Source: Glaciecola nitratireducens FR1064
Lineage (GTDB): Bacteria; Pseudomonadota; Gammaproteobacteria; Enterobacterales; Alteromonadaceae
DNA length: 64,000 nt
Assembly: GCF_000226565.1 (NCBI RefSeq)
Contig: NC_016041.1
Span: 1,612,001-1,676,000 of the forward strand
Reading direction: 5' to 3'
Of the stretch, positions 1 through 9,009 are shown piece by piece; position 1 is the stretch's first letter, and the number at the start of each line of letters is the position of its first letter. The translations under genes were made by a program, and so were the position numbers. The notes below the pieces were generated by a model, which saw only the letters and a program-made list of their open reading frames with translations, ran no database searches and was not told the DNA's origin.

Positions 1-2186
1 AAAAGTTAGTTATTGCAAGTGAAGCTAAGCCCCTCATCTTTAATTTATTGCTCAGCATGGACACTCAGGAACGCAATGAATTAATCAAAGAGAGACGAAT
101 AATTCAGACGATTTTCATTAGTGTGGTTGTTATCTTCTTAGTTGGTTTGCTTGTATTTTTTAATCTTTATATGAAAAGAAAGGCGCAACTAACGCGAGCT
201 CAATCAGAGTACAAAGCCATTATTGAAGGCACAAATGATGCGATTATCAGTATCTCTGTTGCGAATAAAGTTACTACTGTGAACAACGCTGCTTTATCGT
301 TATTCAGCAAAACACGCGGTGATTTCGAGAACAAGTACTTTGATGATTTCGTGTTCTTTCAGAACTTTTCAATGAAAAGCTTAATTAATGATGTGGTGTC
401 ATCCAAAAAAGCGGTTTCAACTGACGTGGTTTATAGCAGTCCTAGTGGTGAAAAACAGTTAACGCTGAACGCGTCACCAGTTTCACTCAGCGATGGCGAT
501 GTTGAAGGTGTCGCCGTGATTTTTAGTGACGTGACTGCGCGATTCGAAGCTAAGCAAAAAATTGAAACCACCAACCGCTCGCTAGAAGAGCAAGTTAGGC
601 AGAGAACAAAAGAGCTAAACAAAGCGAAAAAGCAAGCGGAGGCAACGAGCCATACTAAATCCTCTTTTATCTCCAACGTTAGCCATGAAATGCGAACTCC
701 ACTCAATGGCATTTTAGGAACATTAGAGCTTATTCGTGCGGAGGGGCTGAATGATAATCAGCTTGGTTATATGAATTTAACCGATATCAGTATTACCAAC
801 TTATCAAATCTCATTAATGATATTTTGGACTTATCAAAAATTGAGGCCGGTAAGCTTGAGTTTCGACATGAAAATATTGACTTGCTTGCAACACTTGAAG
901 ACACCGTCGCATTATTTCAACCTTTGACGGCAGCTAAGGGGGTGAAACTGCATCTTGATACTGCGGGTCTCGATATTCTCAATTATTATGGCGATGGCCA
1001 CAGAGTGAAGCAAGTGTTAAACAACTTGTTAAGCAATGCAGTCAAATTTACCGCAAAGGGTTCAATTGTTGTTGTTGCACGCAGTCAAATTGTCGGTAAG
1101 AGGATAAGTTTCGGGTGCAGCGTAATAGATACTGGGGTAGGTATTGCCAAAGTTAAGCACGAACAAATATTTGTTGCATTTGACCAAGGTGGTGTCAATA
1201 CAGCGCAAACTTATGGCGGAACGGGTTTGGGATTATCAATAACCAAACAGCTGTGCAAATTAATGGATGGAAAAATTTGGTTCACATCGGAGCAGAGTAA
1301 AGGTACCTGTTTCTCGTTTGAGATAAGTTCTGATGCTGGGGATTTATTAACTAGCAAGACCGCTCATAAAGACCCTCTTTTATTAGGCGGCCTGAATATT
1401 TTATTATTGCTCGATGACCAGCAAGAATATAGCATCGTGAGAGGAAATATCGAATCGATTGGTGGAAACTGCTTCAATGAAGTCGAATCAAATTGCGTTG
1501 ATATTATACTTGCTGATGAAAGTCTCCCTGACTTATCGATTATTCAGGAAAAACTCTTAGCAAAGTTTAATGGCGCAGCTGTTTGGCTCGACTACTGCTC
1601 TTCCGAAAATCGAGCTTTGCAAAGCTCTTCGCAGAACAAATCAGCGTTAACAAAACCATTTTTCATGACTAAATTCTGTGAATTACTGGCTCCTCATTTT
1701 CCGCAAAATAAAGCATTGCAGACTCTGTTTGCAAATTTGGAGTCTAAGATTGATCTAGCGTCTATCGATTTTTCGGGCATAGAAAAGGGTTTGATTTTAA
1801 TTGCTGATGATAACGAGATTAACCTAGCGATACTGCGCGGAATGCTCGAAGACACTCCATTTACTGTGTTTACTACTAAAAATGGGCAAGAGGTAATTGA
1901 TTTCTTAAATAAAACAAACAAGTCAGAGTTAAAAGTTGATTTGTTATTGTTAGATTGTAACATGCCGATCATGGACGGTTTTGAGTGTGTACATTTAATT
2001 CGTGACGGACAAGCGGGAGAAGAAAATAAGGCATTGCATGTTATTGCCGCAACCGCCGATGCTATGCTGGGAGACCGAGAAAAGTGTTTAGCAGCAGGAA
2101 TGGATGACTATATTGCAAAGCCCATTAGTAAAAAGGTGCTTTTTGCACATATTAATGAATATTGGATTCAAAAGCAGAATAAGTGA
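1..2186 (+). CDS. Hybrid sensor histidine kinase (5' end cut by window)
   Basis: Membrane-bound hybrid histidine kinase. The reading frame is open to base 1, so the N-terminal sensory part lies outside the window. A TTG at 48 and an ATG at 57 exist but need not be the start. From the TTG, a membrane segment covers about residues 22-43 and a PAS-like domain about 55-165. The HisKA phosphoacceptor motif SHEMRTPLNG has its His codon at 684-686, and a HATPase domain follows with GTGLGLSI. A second, receiver-like segment at about 445-550 lacks a clear phospho-Asp. A good C-terminal receiver at about 585-705 has DDNEIN and the phospho-Asp in LLLLDCNMP (codon 1953-1955). The architecture resembles BarA-type kinases with one decayed receiver. 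The signal and the output regulator are unknown. The function class is certain. Confidence 0.93.
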   Translation, partial: KLVIASEAKPLIFNLLLSMDTQERNELIKERRIIQTIFISVVVIFLVGLLVFFNLYMKRKAQLTRAQSEYKAIIEGTNDAIISISVANKVTTVNNAALSLFSKTRGDFENKYFDDFVFFQNFSMKSLINDVVSSKKAVSTDVVYSSPSGEKQLTLNASPVSLSDGDVEGVAVIFSDVTARFEAKQKIETTNRSLEEQVRQRTKELNKAKKQAEATSHTKSSFISNVSHEMRTPLNGILGTLELIRAEGLNDNQLGYMNLTDISITNLSNLINDILDLSKIEAGKLEFRHENIDLLATLEDTVALFQPLTAAKGVKLHLDTAGLDILNYYGDGHRVKQVLNNLLSNAVKFTAKGSIVVVARSQIVGKRISFGCSVIDTGVGIAKVKHEQIFVAFDQGGVNTAQTYGGTGLGLSITKQLCKLMDGKIWFTSEQSKGTCFSFEISSDAGDLLTSKTAHKDPLLLGGLNILLLLDDQQEYSIVRGNIESIGGNCFNEVESNCVDIILADESLPDLSIIQEKLLAKFNGAAVWLDYCSSENRALQSSSQNKSALTKPFFMTKFCELLAPHFPQNKALQTLFANLESKIDLASIDFSGIEKGLILIADDNEINLAILRGMLEDTPFTVFTTKNGQEVIDFLNKTNKSELKVDLLLLDCNMPIMDGFECVHLIRDGQAGEENKALHVIAATADAMLGDREKCLAAGMDDYIAKPISKKVLFAHINEYWIQKQNK

Positions 2187-2245
2187 CCGTTTCTTTACAA
2201 ACAGCGTCTATCAACACTACTAAAAATAACTGAAAAGAGTTGCCC

Positions 2246-2722
2246 GTGGAATCAATCATAACGCCCAATGCCGTCGAAATTATTCAACTAGCCTTAGCAC
2301 CTATATTTCTTATTGTGGGTATCGGAACACTCGTAAATGTGGCGACTGGCAGAGTAGCAAGAGTGATTGACCGAGCACGCTGGTTTGAAGATTTAGCACG
2401 CGAACAGCCGGCACGAATAGACCGTCGAGCCAAGCATGAAATTCGAACGTTGAATAAACGTATGCGCTTGGCAAATTGGTCTATAAACTTTCTGATTGCT
2501 TCAGCTCTCGTTATTTGTTTTGACGTTATTTTATTGATGGTCAACGGTTTGATCAGCACAAGTCTGGACACCGCAGTGTTAGTGACGTTTATGATCAGTA
2601 TTCTATTTTTAACCGGCGGGCTTATTGCCTTTTTCTTTGAGGTAAGTTTAGCAACAGCTTCTTTAAAAATAAGTGCAACAAAGTTTAGGCAGATTAACGA
2701 TAGTCAACAGCTAACTAAATAG
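2246..2722 (+). CDS. DUF2721 family membrane protein
   Basis: Small inner-membrane protein of about 158 residues matching the DUF2721 pattern. An N-terminal hydrophobic segment with APIFLIVGIGTLVNV is followed by a basic loop (GRVARVIDRARW), then two membrane segments near residues 80-105 and 112-140. I chose GTG 2246 because a purine-rich AAGAG ends at 2239 with about 6 nt spacing. A TTG at 2240 would leave no room for a ribosome site. The function of the family is unknown. It follows the sensor kinase by about 60 nt and may be cotranscribed with it. It converges with modC. Confidence 0.82.
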   Translation: MESIITPNAVEIIQLALAPIFLIVGIGTLVNVATGRVARVIDRARWFEDLAREQPARIDRRAKHEIRTLNKRMRLANWSINFLIASALVICFDVILLMVNGLISTSLDTAVLVTFMISILFLTGGLIAFFFEVSLATASLKISATKFRQINDSQQLTK

Positions 2723-2758
2723 TGTGCTTTGCTTTAAATGTTTAATTAGATTGCAGTA

Positions 2759-3865
2759 TCAACTCATAATCGCAACAGACTTTATTTGCGCCCATATTTT
2801 CATTCCTACCATCAGAAACAAATCATCGATTGATTTTCGGGTGACTTGCGCTACAACTTCGGTACGCATTAACTCAACCGTAACGAGTGCGCTTGCGCCA
2901 TTTTTATCCATTTCGATACCCGCAATTCTGCCCTCTAAGCGGTTCAGAATGGTGCTTTCTTTTTCATCTTTTAACGATAAACTCACATCACTAGAGAGAA
3001 TACGAAGCCTAAGCGCTTTGCCCACGGCTTGATTCTGATCCTGAAGCCAAAGGACGTTGCCATTAAACTCTGCTTTTACGAGATTCCAGCGCTCATTTTT
3101 TTCAATTACCTTCGCTTGTATAATTGTGCTCGTTTCTTGTCTATAAATATGAGGTAATTGGGCGCTCGAAAAAACGTCGTTGATGCTACCTTGAATGACC
3201 ACTTTACCTTGGTGGAGCACAATGACATGGTCTGCCAACTTACAAACTTCTTCAGTTGAATGGCTTACGTAAAGCATGGGTAAGTTAAACATATTTTGCA
3301 GTGCCGCTAAGTAAGGCAGAACGTCCTGTTTGCGAGCATTGTCCAAGGAAGCAAGAGGTTCATCCATAATGAGCATTTTGGGTTTAACTAACAAAGCGCG
3401 TGCAATCGCTACCCGCTGTTTTTCACCGCCAGACAATTGCTCTGGTTTGTGCAGCAGCAGATGTCCGATATCTAATGCACTAATAACTTCTTCTAAAAAT
3501 GAGTTTTTTACTTTCTCATGACTGCGTTTAACCGCAAATTGCAGATTACCTTTTACATTTAAGTGATCAAACAAACGCGCATCTTGAAATACGAATCCAA
3601 GCTCACGTTTATAAGTAGGTACACAACGTCCGCTATCTAACCAAATGGTGTCGCCAATGGACAATAAACCTTTTGCATTTTTTTCTAGCCCTGCGATGCA
3701 TCGAAGCAAGGTTGTTTTACCACTGCCTGACTCGCCTAAAATTGCGGTAATACCTGTACTAGGGAATTCGCTATTTACCTCAAGTTCGAATACTTGAGAG
3801 TCGCTGTGCAGACTCGCTTTCAAATTAGCAATAATGTTGGATGACGCGCTTTTAACCGAGCTCAT
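2759..3865 (-). CDS. modC: Molybdate ABC transporter ATP-binding protein ModC
   Basis: ATPase subunit of the molybdate importer, acting on the cytoplasmic face of ModB. It has Walker A GESGSGKT near residues 44-51, the signature LSGGEKQRVAIARAL, Walker B MLIMDEPLASLD and a switch His (YVSHS). A C-terminal Mop/TOBE-like molybdate-binding domain occupies the last roughly 70 residues. The length of about 368 aa fits ModC. I prefer the ATG at 3865, two codons inside a TTG at 3871 that overlaps the modB stop. GGA lies 8 nt upstream. It is last in a modA-modB-modC operon read on the minus strand. Its end faces the DUF2721 gene. Confidence 0.93.
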   Translation of the reverse strand: MSSVKSASSNIIANLKASLHSDSQVFELEVNSEFPSTGITAILGESGSGKTTLLRCIAGLEKNAKGLLSIGDTIWLDSGRCVPTYKRELGFVFQDARLFDHLNVKGNLQFAVKRSHEKVKNSFLEEVISALDIGHLLLHKPEQLSGGEKQRVAIARALLVKPKMLIMDEPLASLDNARKQDVLPYLAALQNMFNLPMLYVSHSTEEVCKLADHVIVLHQGKVVIQGSINDVFSSAQLPHIYRQETSTIIQAKVIEKNERWNLVKAEFNGNVLWLQDQNQAVGKALRLRILSSDVSLSLKDEKESTILNRLEGRIAGIEMDKNGASALVTVELMRTEVVAQVTRKSIDDLFLMVGMKIWAQIKSVAIMS

Positions 3866-3867
3866 AA

Positions 3868-4563
3868 TCAACGTCCAATTCTAAATTTGGCAGCAATACC
3901 GCGCTTCTGGAAACTGTATAGCAGCAATAGTGCGATGAAGGAAAAGCCAAGCATAATAGCCGAAAGGCGGTGAGCGCCAGCGTATTCTAAAGCCTCGACT
4001 TGATCGTATATTTGGATTGAAACAACTTGAGTTTCTGTTGGTATGTTGCCACCAATCATCAGAACGATCCCAAATTCACCAACAGTGTGAGCAAAACCTA
4101 ATATAGCAGCGCTAATAAACCCAGGCTTGGCGAGCGGTAAAATTACATGAAAAAACGTATCTAGGGGTTTTGAGTGGAGCGTAGCGGCCGCTTCCAAAGG
4201 TTTTTTTCCAATCGCTTCGACTGCGTTTTGAATCGGTTGGACAACAAAGGGTAAAGAGTAAAATAGTGAAGCAATCACGAGACCCCAAAAAGTGAAGGGC
4301 AGGAGTCCTAAGCCAAGTTCTTGAGTAAGTTGACCAATGGGACCATTAGGGCCCATAGCGATGAGTAAATAGAATCCTAAGACGGTAGGGGGTAACACAA
4401 GCGGTAGGGCAACGATAGCGTTGATTGGTCCGCGCAGCCAAGACTTGGTTTTTGCTAACCAAACGGCAATGGGTGTGCCCACAATTAGCAAGATCAGAGT
4501 AACGGTAAACGCTAGCCTAATAGTGAGCCAAATTGCATTGATATCAGATTCTGTAAGGGCCAT
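3868..4563 (-). CDS. modB: Molybdate ABC transporter permease ModB
   Basis: Inner-membrane permease (231 aa) of the molybdate importer. Several hydrophobic segments are visible. The ModB-type cytoplasmic coupling region reads GEFGIVLMIGGNIPTETQ, where family members usually have an EFGATxMxxGNxPGxTQT-like stretch. It lies between modA (78 nt upstream) and modC, and its TGA stop sits 2 nt from the preferred modC ATG, which suggests coupled translation. Molybdate rather than tungstate or sulfate is inferred from the complete ModABC set and from the molybdenum enzyme and MobA elsewhere in the window. Confidence 0.92.
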   Translation of the reverse strand: MALTESDINAIWLTIRLAFTVTLILLIVGTPIAVWLAKTKSWLRGPINAIVALPLVLPPTVLGFYLLIAMGPNGPIGQLTQELGLGLLPFTFWGLVIASLFYSLPFVVQPIQNAVEAIGKKPLEAAATLHSKPLDTFFHVILPLAKPGFISAAILGFAHTVGEFGIVLMIGGNIPTETQVVSIQIYDQVEALEYAGAHRLSAIMLGFSFIALLLLYSFQKRGIAAKFRIGR

Positions 4564-4641
4564 GCAAATTCCTTGTTAGCAAAACAGCGCTAATTGCTCC
4601 GAGCAAAATGTAATAAACTGTTTATTTAGCGAACTGTCTTT

Positions 4642-5451
4642 CTAATCAACAGTGTAATGGTGTGATTGTATGATGTTTTTCGCTTCATTGCTTTTCAAAA
4701 ATTCATAAAAAGCAACTGCAGCTGAATTATTCTCAGCACTGCTAAGTAAAACAGCGTCTTGTTGTATCGGCTTGTATAACTCTTCGGGAATTAACCAGTA
4801 TGATCCATGATCGGGTTTTTGCGAATGGGAAATAAAACCGATATCAGCATTGCCTGTTGCAACAAATTGGTAAGTTTGAGATATACTTTCTCCCATCACC
4901 CATTTCGGCTGTGTCTGCTCAAGCAACGACAAATTAGTTAAAACATCAACCGCTGCCTGACCATAAGGTGCAAATTTAGGATTCGCCAGCGCTACTTTTC
5001 TGAACGCGTTAGTTTCTAAAATCTCAGGCGAATTATTCACTAGCAATGGCGTGGAAGACCACAGCACCAGCTTTCCTCTGGCATAAGTAAATCGTTGGTT
5101 TGCGCTGGCTTTTTCTTTTTTAATAAGTTCCTGAGGCTTGCTTTGATCAGCAGAAAGAAACACATCGTAGGGCGCACCGTTAATAATTTGCGCAAAAAGC
5201 TTTCCGGACGCGCTATAGGAAACGAGTACCTTGATGGATGTTTGCTGTTCAAATTGTGCTTTTAGCTGCTGCATCGGTTTAATGAAGTTTGATGCCACCG
5301 CAACCCTTACTTGTCGCGGATTTTCGCTAGAGTAGAGCGTAGACGATGCGCTTGCATTCGCATCAACTAGATTAAGCGCCTGTAAAGGCTTGCACAACAT
5401 CGATATAAACATCACACCGAATGTGAGAGCGATGGCCGCAATAGATTTCAT
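4642..5451 (-). CDS. modA: Periplasmic molybdate-binding protein ModA
   Basis: Periplasmic binding protein (269 aa) delivering molybdate to ModBC. An N-terminal signal peptide (MKSIAAIALTFGVMFISML) is followed by the ModA-type start VRVAVASNFIKPMQQL and the binding-lobe motif VSYSASGKLFAQIINGAPYD. The late segment VATGNADIGFISHSQ is also typical. The first roughly 25 residues after the signal form a low-complexity Ser/Ala linker. It is first in the modABC operon. The upstream sequence is very AT-rich (the minus strand reads GCGATATATAA near 5462-5472). This resembles one half of a ModE-type operator, but I could not find a convincing second half. Confidence 0.9.
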   Translation of the reverse strand: MKSIAAIALTFGVMFISMLCKPLQALNLVDANASASSTLYSSENPRQVRVAVASNFIKPMQQLKAQFEQQTSIKVLVSYSASGKLFAQIINGAPYDVFLSADQSKPQELIKKEKASANQRFTYARGKLVLWSSTPLLVNNSPEILETNAFRKVALANPKFAPYGQAAVDVLTNLSLLEQTQPKWVMGESISQTYQFVATGNADIGFISHSQKPDHGSYWLIPEELYKPIQQDAVLLSSAENNSAAVAFYEFLKSNEAKNIIQSHHYTVD

Positions 5452-5536
5452 GTTTGAATTTATATATCGCTATAAGACGCAAATTGACAATCTAAAGATG
5501 ATAACAGCAATGCACACTCGGTGTCTTTGTTTTAAG

Positions 5537-5662
5537 GCGCCCTTGCTCGCCAGCACGGGCCGCTTCAATCGCTGCGTTTAAGGCAAGTAAATTCGTTTGA
5601 TCAGAAATAGCTTGAATAGTAGAAAGCGTACCAGCAATGGTATCTGTGTTTGTTGTTAACGA
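5537..5662 (-). pseudogene. Remnant of a methyl-accepting chemotaxis protein
   Basis: Translating the minus strand from 5662 down gives about 40 residues that match the hairpin tip of the chemotaxis-receptor signalling domain: [20 protein letters not shown] followed by EQGR. This tip is among the most conserved sequences in bacteria. In intact receptors it continues GFAVVADEVR; here it turns into LKTKT and the match is lost. Upstream, only a short [17 protein letters not shown] stretch remains. No start codon, membrane segment or HAMP domain is present in the 339-nt gap between modA and the M1 peptidase gene. The piece is a decayed gene fragment, or the scar of a deletion or recombination. 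The rest of this gap is AT-rich and holds the presumed promoters of both flanking genes. Confidence 0.85.
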
Positions 5663-5790
5663 ATGATTTCCTTTGTAACGCTGGTTACAAGGGTTGTTGT
5701 AATGCTCTATACTGGATGGCGCATTAATATTAGATTTTGAAATATTATATAATTAATAACAAATCAAAAATTTAACGATGGAAAAACTAA

Positions 5791-7704
5791 ATGAATAATA
5801 TTTTTAGATTAAGTACCTTAGCTCTGGTTATCGCTTTGGCAGCTTGTTCCCCTGCAGAAAATGCACCTTCGGATGTTACCGAAAATAAGCTTAACAAAGA
5901 TACGCAGAATCAAATCGCACCCACTGCCGCTATTGATGTTAGCAAGGACTATCATTCATATGCTAATCCAGACGAAGTGTTAGTGACACACCTGAATCTT
6001 GACTTAAGCGCCGATTTTACTGTGAAGAAACTGACCGGGAGCGTTCAAGTCACTGTTAAACGTCAAAAAGAAAATGCGGATGAATTAATACTTGATACAC
6101 GTGATTTAGCGATCCTTAGTGTTACCAGTAGTGGTGAAGATGTTCCCTTTGACTTGAAGGCGGCTGACGAAAACCTGGGGGCTGCGCTTCATATCACACT
6201 GCCGAAAGGCGCTGAGACAGTAACCATTAATTATGAAACGTCACCCGCGGCATCAGGTGCACAATGGTTAACACCAGCGCAAACAGCGGGTAAAAAGCAT
6301 CCGTTTTTGTTTACTCAAGCGCAAGCTGTTCATGCCAGAAGCTTCATTCCACTGCAAGACTCACCGCAGGTGCGTGTAACTTATACTGCAACAATTAGAA
6401 CCCCTAAAGAGCTCCTAGCGGTTATGAGCGCGTCAAATGACCCTGATACTGAGCGAGATGGTGTTTATGAGTTTAATATGCCGCAGCCTATTCCTTCATA
6501 TCTGATTGCCCTTGCTATTGGCGACCTACAATTTAAGTCTATGGGGGAGCGCACGGGTGTTTATGCTGAGCCATCGATATTGGATTCTGCAGCTGCTGAA
6601 TTTGAAGATACAGAAAGCATGCTAATTGCAACGGAGAATAAATATGGTCCATACAGTTGGGACCGTTATGATTTATTAATTTTACCTCCTTCGTTTCCGT
6701 TTGGGGGCATGGAAAATCCAAGATTATCCTTTATCACACCAACTGTAATTGCCGGTGATAAAAGCTTAGTTTCCTTAATTGCACATGAATTGGCGCATAG
6801 TTGGTCAGGCAATACGGTCACAAACGCGACATGGCGTGATCTATGGCTGAATGAAGGCTTTACCACCTATTTAACCTATCGCATTATGGAAATGATTTAC
6901 GGTGAAGATCGCTATAACATGGAGGCGGTGCTTGGTTATCAGGACCTACAGGCAGATATAGAGTCCTTAGAACCGGCTGACCAAATCCTTGCTATCGATT
7001 TACGCGGCAGAAACCCAGATGATGTATTTTCCAACATTCCATATGAAAAAGGCGCACTATTTTTACGCGAGATTGAACAAAAAATTGGTCGTGATAATTT
7101 TGATAAATTTCTGTTGAGTTATTTTGAGCGTTTCTCATTCAAAAGCATTACAACCGATGAGTTCATTGCTTACCTAGATGAAACCTTGTTGCAACAGTAT
7201 GCCGATAAACTTGATAAATCACGCATCAATGCTTGGATTTTTGAGCCCGGTATCCCCGAAGGAGCACCAGTGCCAGAGTCGGATGCTTTTGTAAAAGTGG
7301 ATAACTCCCGAGAACAGTGGCTAGCAGGGAACAGCAGAGCCAACGATATTGAAACCAAAGATTGGACCGTGCACCAGTGGTTGTATTTTTTGAACAACAT
7401 GCCGGAACGCTTGGACGAAAAGCAATTGGCCGAGCTTGACGCTGCATTTTCTTTAACAAAGAGTAAAAATAATGAAATTGCGCACAGTTGGTTGATGATC
7501 GCTGTAACGAATGAGTATAAGCCAGCATATGAACGTTTATATAGCTTCTTAACCAGCATTGGAAGAAACAAGCTAGTGAAGCCTTTGTACCGTGAGTTGT
7601 CCAAAACACCAGATGGTAAAGCGTTTGCAAAAAAAGCGTTTGAAGAGGCTAAACCTGGTTACCATCCTCTAACGGTCAGTGCGAATGAGGGATATGTAGA
7701 GTAA
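5791..7704 (+). CDS. M1 family metallo-aminopeptidase lipoprotein (LTA4 hydrolase-like)
   Basis: Zinc aminopeptidase (637 aa) of family M1, in the leukotriene-A4-hydrolase-like branch that has a short C-terminal helical domain. A lipoprotein signal ends with LAAC (Cys19), so the enzyme is probably anchored in the envelope facing the periplasm. Substrate-binding motif GGMEN is at 305-309. The zinc motif HELAH is at 332-336 with the third ligand Glu355 in WLNEGFTTYL, giving the classical HEXXH-X18-E spacing. All catalytic residues are present. It probably trims N-terminal residues from imported peptides. It stands alone with an AT-rich upstream region and no obvious operon partner. Confidence 0.93.
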   Translation: MNNIFRLSTLALVIALAACSPAENAPSDVTENKLNKDTQNQIAPTAAIDVSKDYHSYANPDEVLVTHLNLDLSADFTVKKLTGSVQVTVKRQKENADELILDTRDLAILSVTSSGEDVPFDLKAADENLGAALHITLPKGAETVTINYETSPAASGAQWLTPAQTAGKKHPFLFTQAQAVHARSFIPLQDSPQVRVTYTATIRTPKELLAVMSASNDPDTERDGVYEFNMPQPIPSYLIALAIGDLQFKSMGERTGVYAEPSILDSAAAEFEDTESMLIATENKYGPYSWDRYDLLILPPSFPFGGMENPRLSFITPTVIAGDKSLVSLIAHELAHSWSGNTVTNATWRDLWLNEGFTTYLTYRIMEMIYGEDRYNMEAVLGYQDLQADIESLEPADQILAIDLRGRNPDDVFSNIPYEKGALFLREIEQKIGRDNFDKFLLSYFERFSFKSITTDEFIAYLDETLLQQYADKLDKSRINAWIFEPGIPEGAPVPESDAFVKVDNSREQWLAGNSRANDIETKDWTVHQWLYFLNNMPERLDEKQLAELDAAFSLTKSKNNEIAHSWLMIAVTNEYKPAYERLYSFLTSIGRNKLVKPLYRELSKTPDGKAFAKKAFEEAKPGYHPLTVSANEGYVE

Positions 7705-7797
7705 TCGATATTTTTTGCCGTTAAGAAGAAAATAATTTGTTTTACATGTGTGTCGGATTTTCTGATGATGCAGTTTCCTGATTAACGGCTAAGTGTT

Positions 7798-7989
7798 ATG
7801 AGTAAAGATTACAGATTTCGCAAAGAAGAGACAGACGACTTCGATCAACAAGATTGGATAGTCGGAAAGCAGAGGGACGAGAGTAAAGTTGAGCAAACAA
7901 AAGCTGAATTGATGCGCAAAAAACGCGCCAGTAAGCTCTTAGCTGACTCCCGCAATAAGCATGTCGACGATGGCGATAATATGCATTAA
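7798..7989 (+). CDS. Small highly charged hypothetical protein
   Basis: A 63-residue protein with no membrane segment or signal. It is rich in Lys, Arg, Asp and Glu (for example MSKDYRFRKEETDDF and ELMRKKRASKLLADSR). I do not recognise a family. It starts at an ATG 93 nt after the M1 peptidase gene, and only a poor ribosome-binding site is visible. A strong terminator 60 nt downstream (8051-8081) supports a transcript ending here. The charge pattern suggests a cytosolic nucleic-acid or protein binder, but that is a guess. Confidence 0.55.
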   Translation: MSKDYRFRKEETDDFDQQDWIVGKQRDESKVEQTKAELMRKKRASKLLADSRNKHVDDGDNMH

Positions 7990-8050
7990 GCTAACATTTT
8001 TGCTGAGATGTAACATTAAGCGTTGCACTTATTGTCAAAAGCACGATATA

Positions 8051-8081
8051 AACCAGTAATCATTTGATTACTGGTTTTTTT
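8051..8081 (+). terminator. Rho-independent terminator abutting the LysR start
   Basis: An 11-bp perfect stem (8051-8061 with 8066-8076) closes a 4-nt loop and is followed by an unbroken T run (8075-8081). It ends transcription from the small gene at 7798. The T run directly touches the GTG start of the LysR gene at 8082. Confidence 0.9.
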
Positions 8082-8933
8082 GTGGACATTAGATTCTTAA
8101 CTACCTTTCTCGAAGTAGCTGAAACTAGGCATTTTGGTCGCGCTGCTGAAAATTTATATCTAACGCAGTCGGCTGTTAGTGCTCGCATTAAGTTGTTAGA
8201 AGAATATTTTAACACCGCTTTGTTCATTCGAAACCGCAATAGTATTCAAATTACACCTGCCGGCGAAAAGCTGATCCCATTTGCACAAGAGCTTTCTGAC
8301 ACATTATCCAGAGCACGAAAGTTACTAGCAGAAGAGGAGTGCCAGCACATCAGTTGTGCATCAACTCAAAACGCATTTGTGCTTTGTTTTTCTCATTTGT
8401 TACCTAATTTACTGTCTCACTTCAGCAGCGTTAGCTTTCAACACGAAATTGCCACTGTTGAACAAATTACAAGACAACTGCACGAACACAGCATTGACCT
8501 AGCGTTAACGACATCGCAAGTTAAGTCTGATGATATTGACAGTATGTTATTATTTGAAGTGCCACTTTGTATTTATCAATCAAATCAGACAGAGCTTGGA
8601 AACAATCGGGATATTCATGATATTAATATTGAATGGTCAAATTCAGTCAACGATAAATTAGCAAAGATGTACCCAGAATTACGCAAGGCAAAACTGCGAA
8701 CCTCGTCAATAGATGTAGCGTTAACTATGGCAACTGCAGAATCCTGTCGACTTATCTTGCCGGAGTCTTCCCACGCGTTTTTGGATGATAAAATTCGGCA
8801 AACGCTGCTACAGTTTGATACGTATCCTTTAGAGCAAGACGTTAAAGTACCTTTATATTTAAATCAATTGAAGAGTCAGAAAAACGTGGGTCTGGAAGAT
8901 GTCACTGATTTTATAACATCAGGTTTACGCTAA
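8082..8933 (+). CDS. LysR-type transcriptional regulator (HdfR-like)
   Basis: DNA-binding regulator of about 283 residues. The N-terminal winged helix (FLEVAETRHFGRAAENLYL, then TQSAVSARIKLLE) and RNRNSIQITPAGEKL are very close to the HdfR branch of the family. The C-terminal effector domain is weakly conserved. The GTG at 8082 gives the usual family start (xDIRFLTTFLEV). A TTG at 8064 lies inside the terminator hairpin and would add seven odd residues. No Shine-Dalgarno is visible before the GTG, because the preceding bases are the terminator T run. Translation therefore depends on readthrough, on a leaderless transcript, or on a different start. Targets are unknown; no divergent partner gene is present. 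Confidence 0.87.
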   Translation: MDIRFLTTFLEVAETRHFGRAAENLYLTQSAVSARIKLLEEYFNTALFIRNRNSIQITPAGEKLIPFAQELSDTLSRARKLLAEEECQHISCASTQNAFVLCFSHLLPNLLSHFSSVSFQHEIATVEQITRQLHEHSIDLALTTSQVKSDDIDSMLLFEVPLCIYQSNQTELGNNRDIHDINIEWSNSVNDKLAKMYPELRKAKLRTSSIDVALTMATAESCRLILPESSHAFLDDKIRQTLLQFDTYPLEQDVKVPLYLNQLKSQKNVGLEDVTDFITSGLR

Positions 8934-8970
8934 AGGTTGATATCAACCAAATTTGAAAAAGGGGATGGTA

Positions 8971-9004
8971 AAAAACGCTGCACTTTAAAAATTAAAGTGC
9001 AGCG
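8971..9004 (-). terminator. Terminator between convergent genes
   Basis: A 13-bp perfect stem (8976-8988 with 8992-9004) with an AAA loop. On the minus strand it is followed by five T (8971-8975), so it terminates the small gene at 9010-9237. On the plus strand it is followed only by a mixed AT stretch but may also stop the LysR transcript. Confidence 0.85.
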
Positions 9005-9009
9005 AATAG

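Noticed and set aside
2724-3032. Plus-strand frame after the DUF2721 gene
   Set aside because: It overlaps the C-terminal Mop domain of modC in antisense and has no plausible start or homology.
7170-7604. Minus-strand open frame of 144 codons
   Set aside because: It lies wholly inside the M1 aminopeptidase gene, has no ribosome site or family resemblance, and is an antisense shadow.
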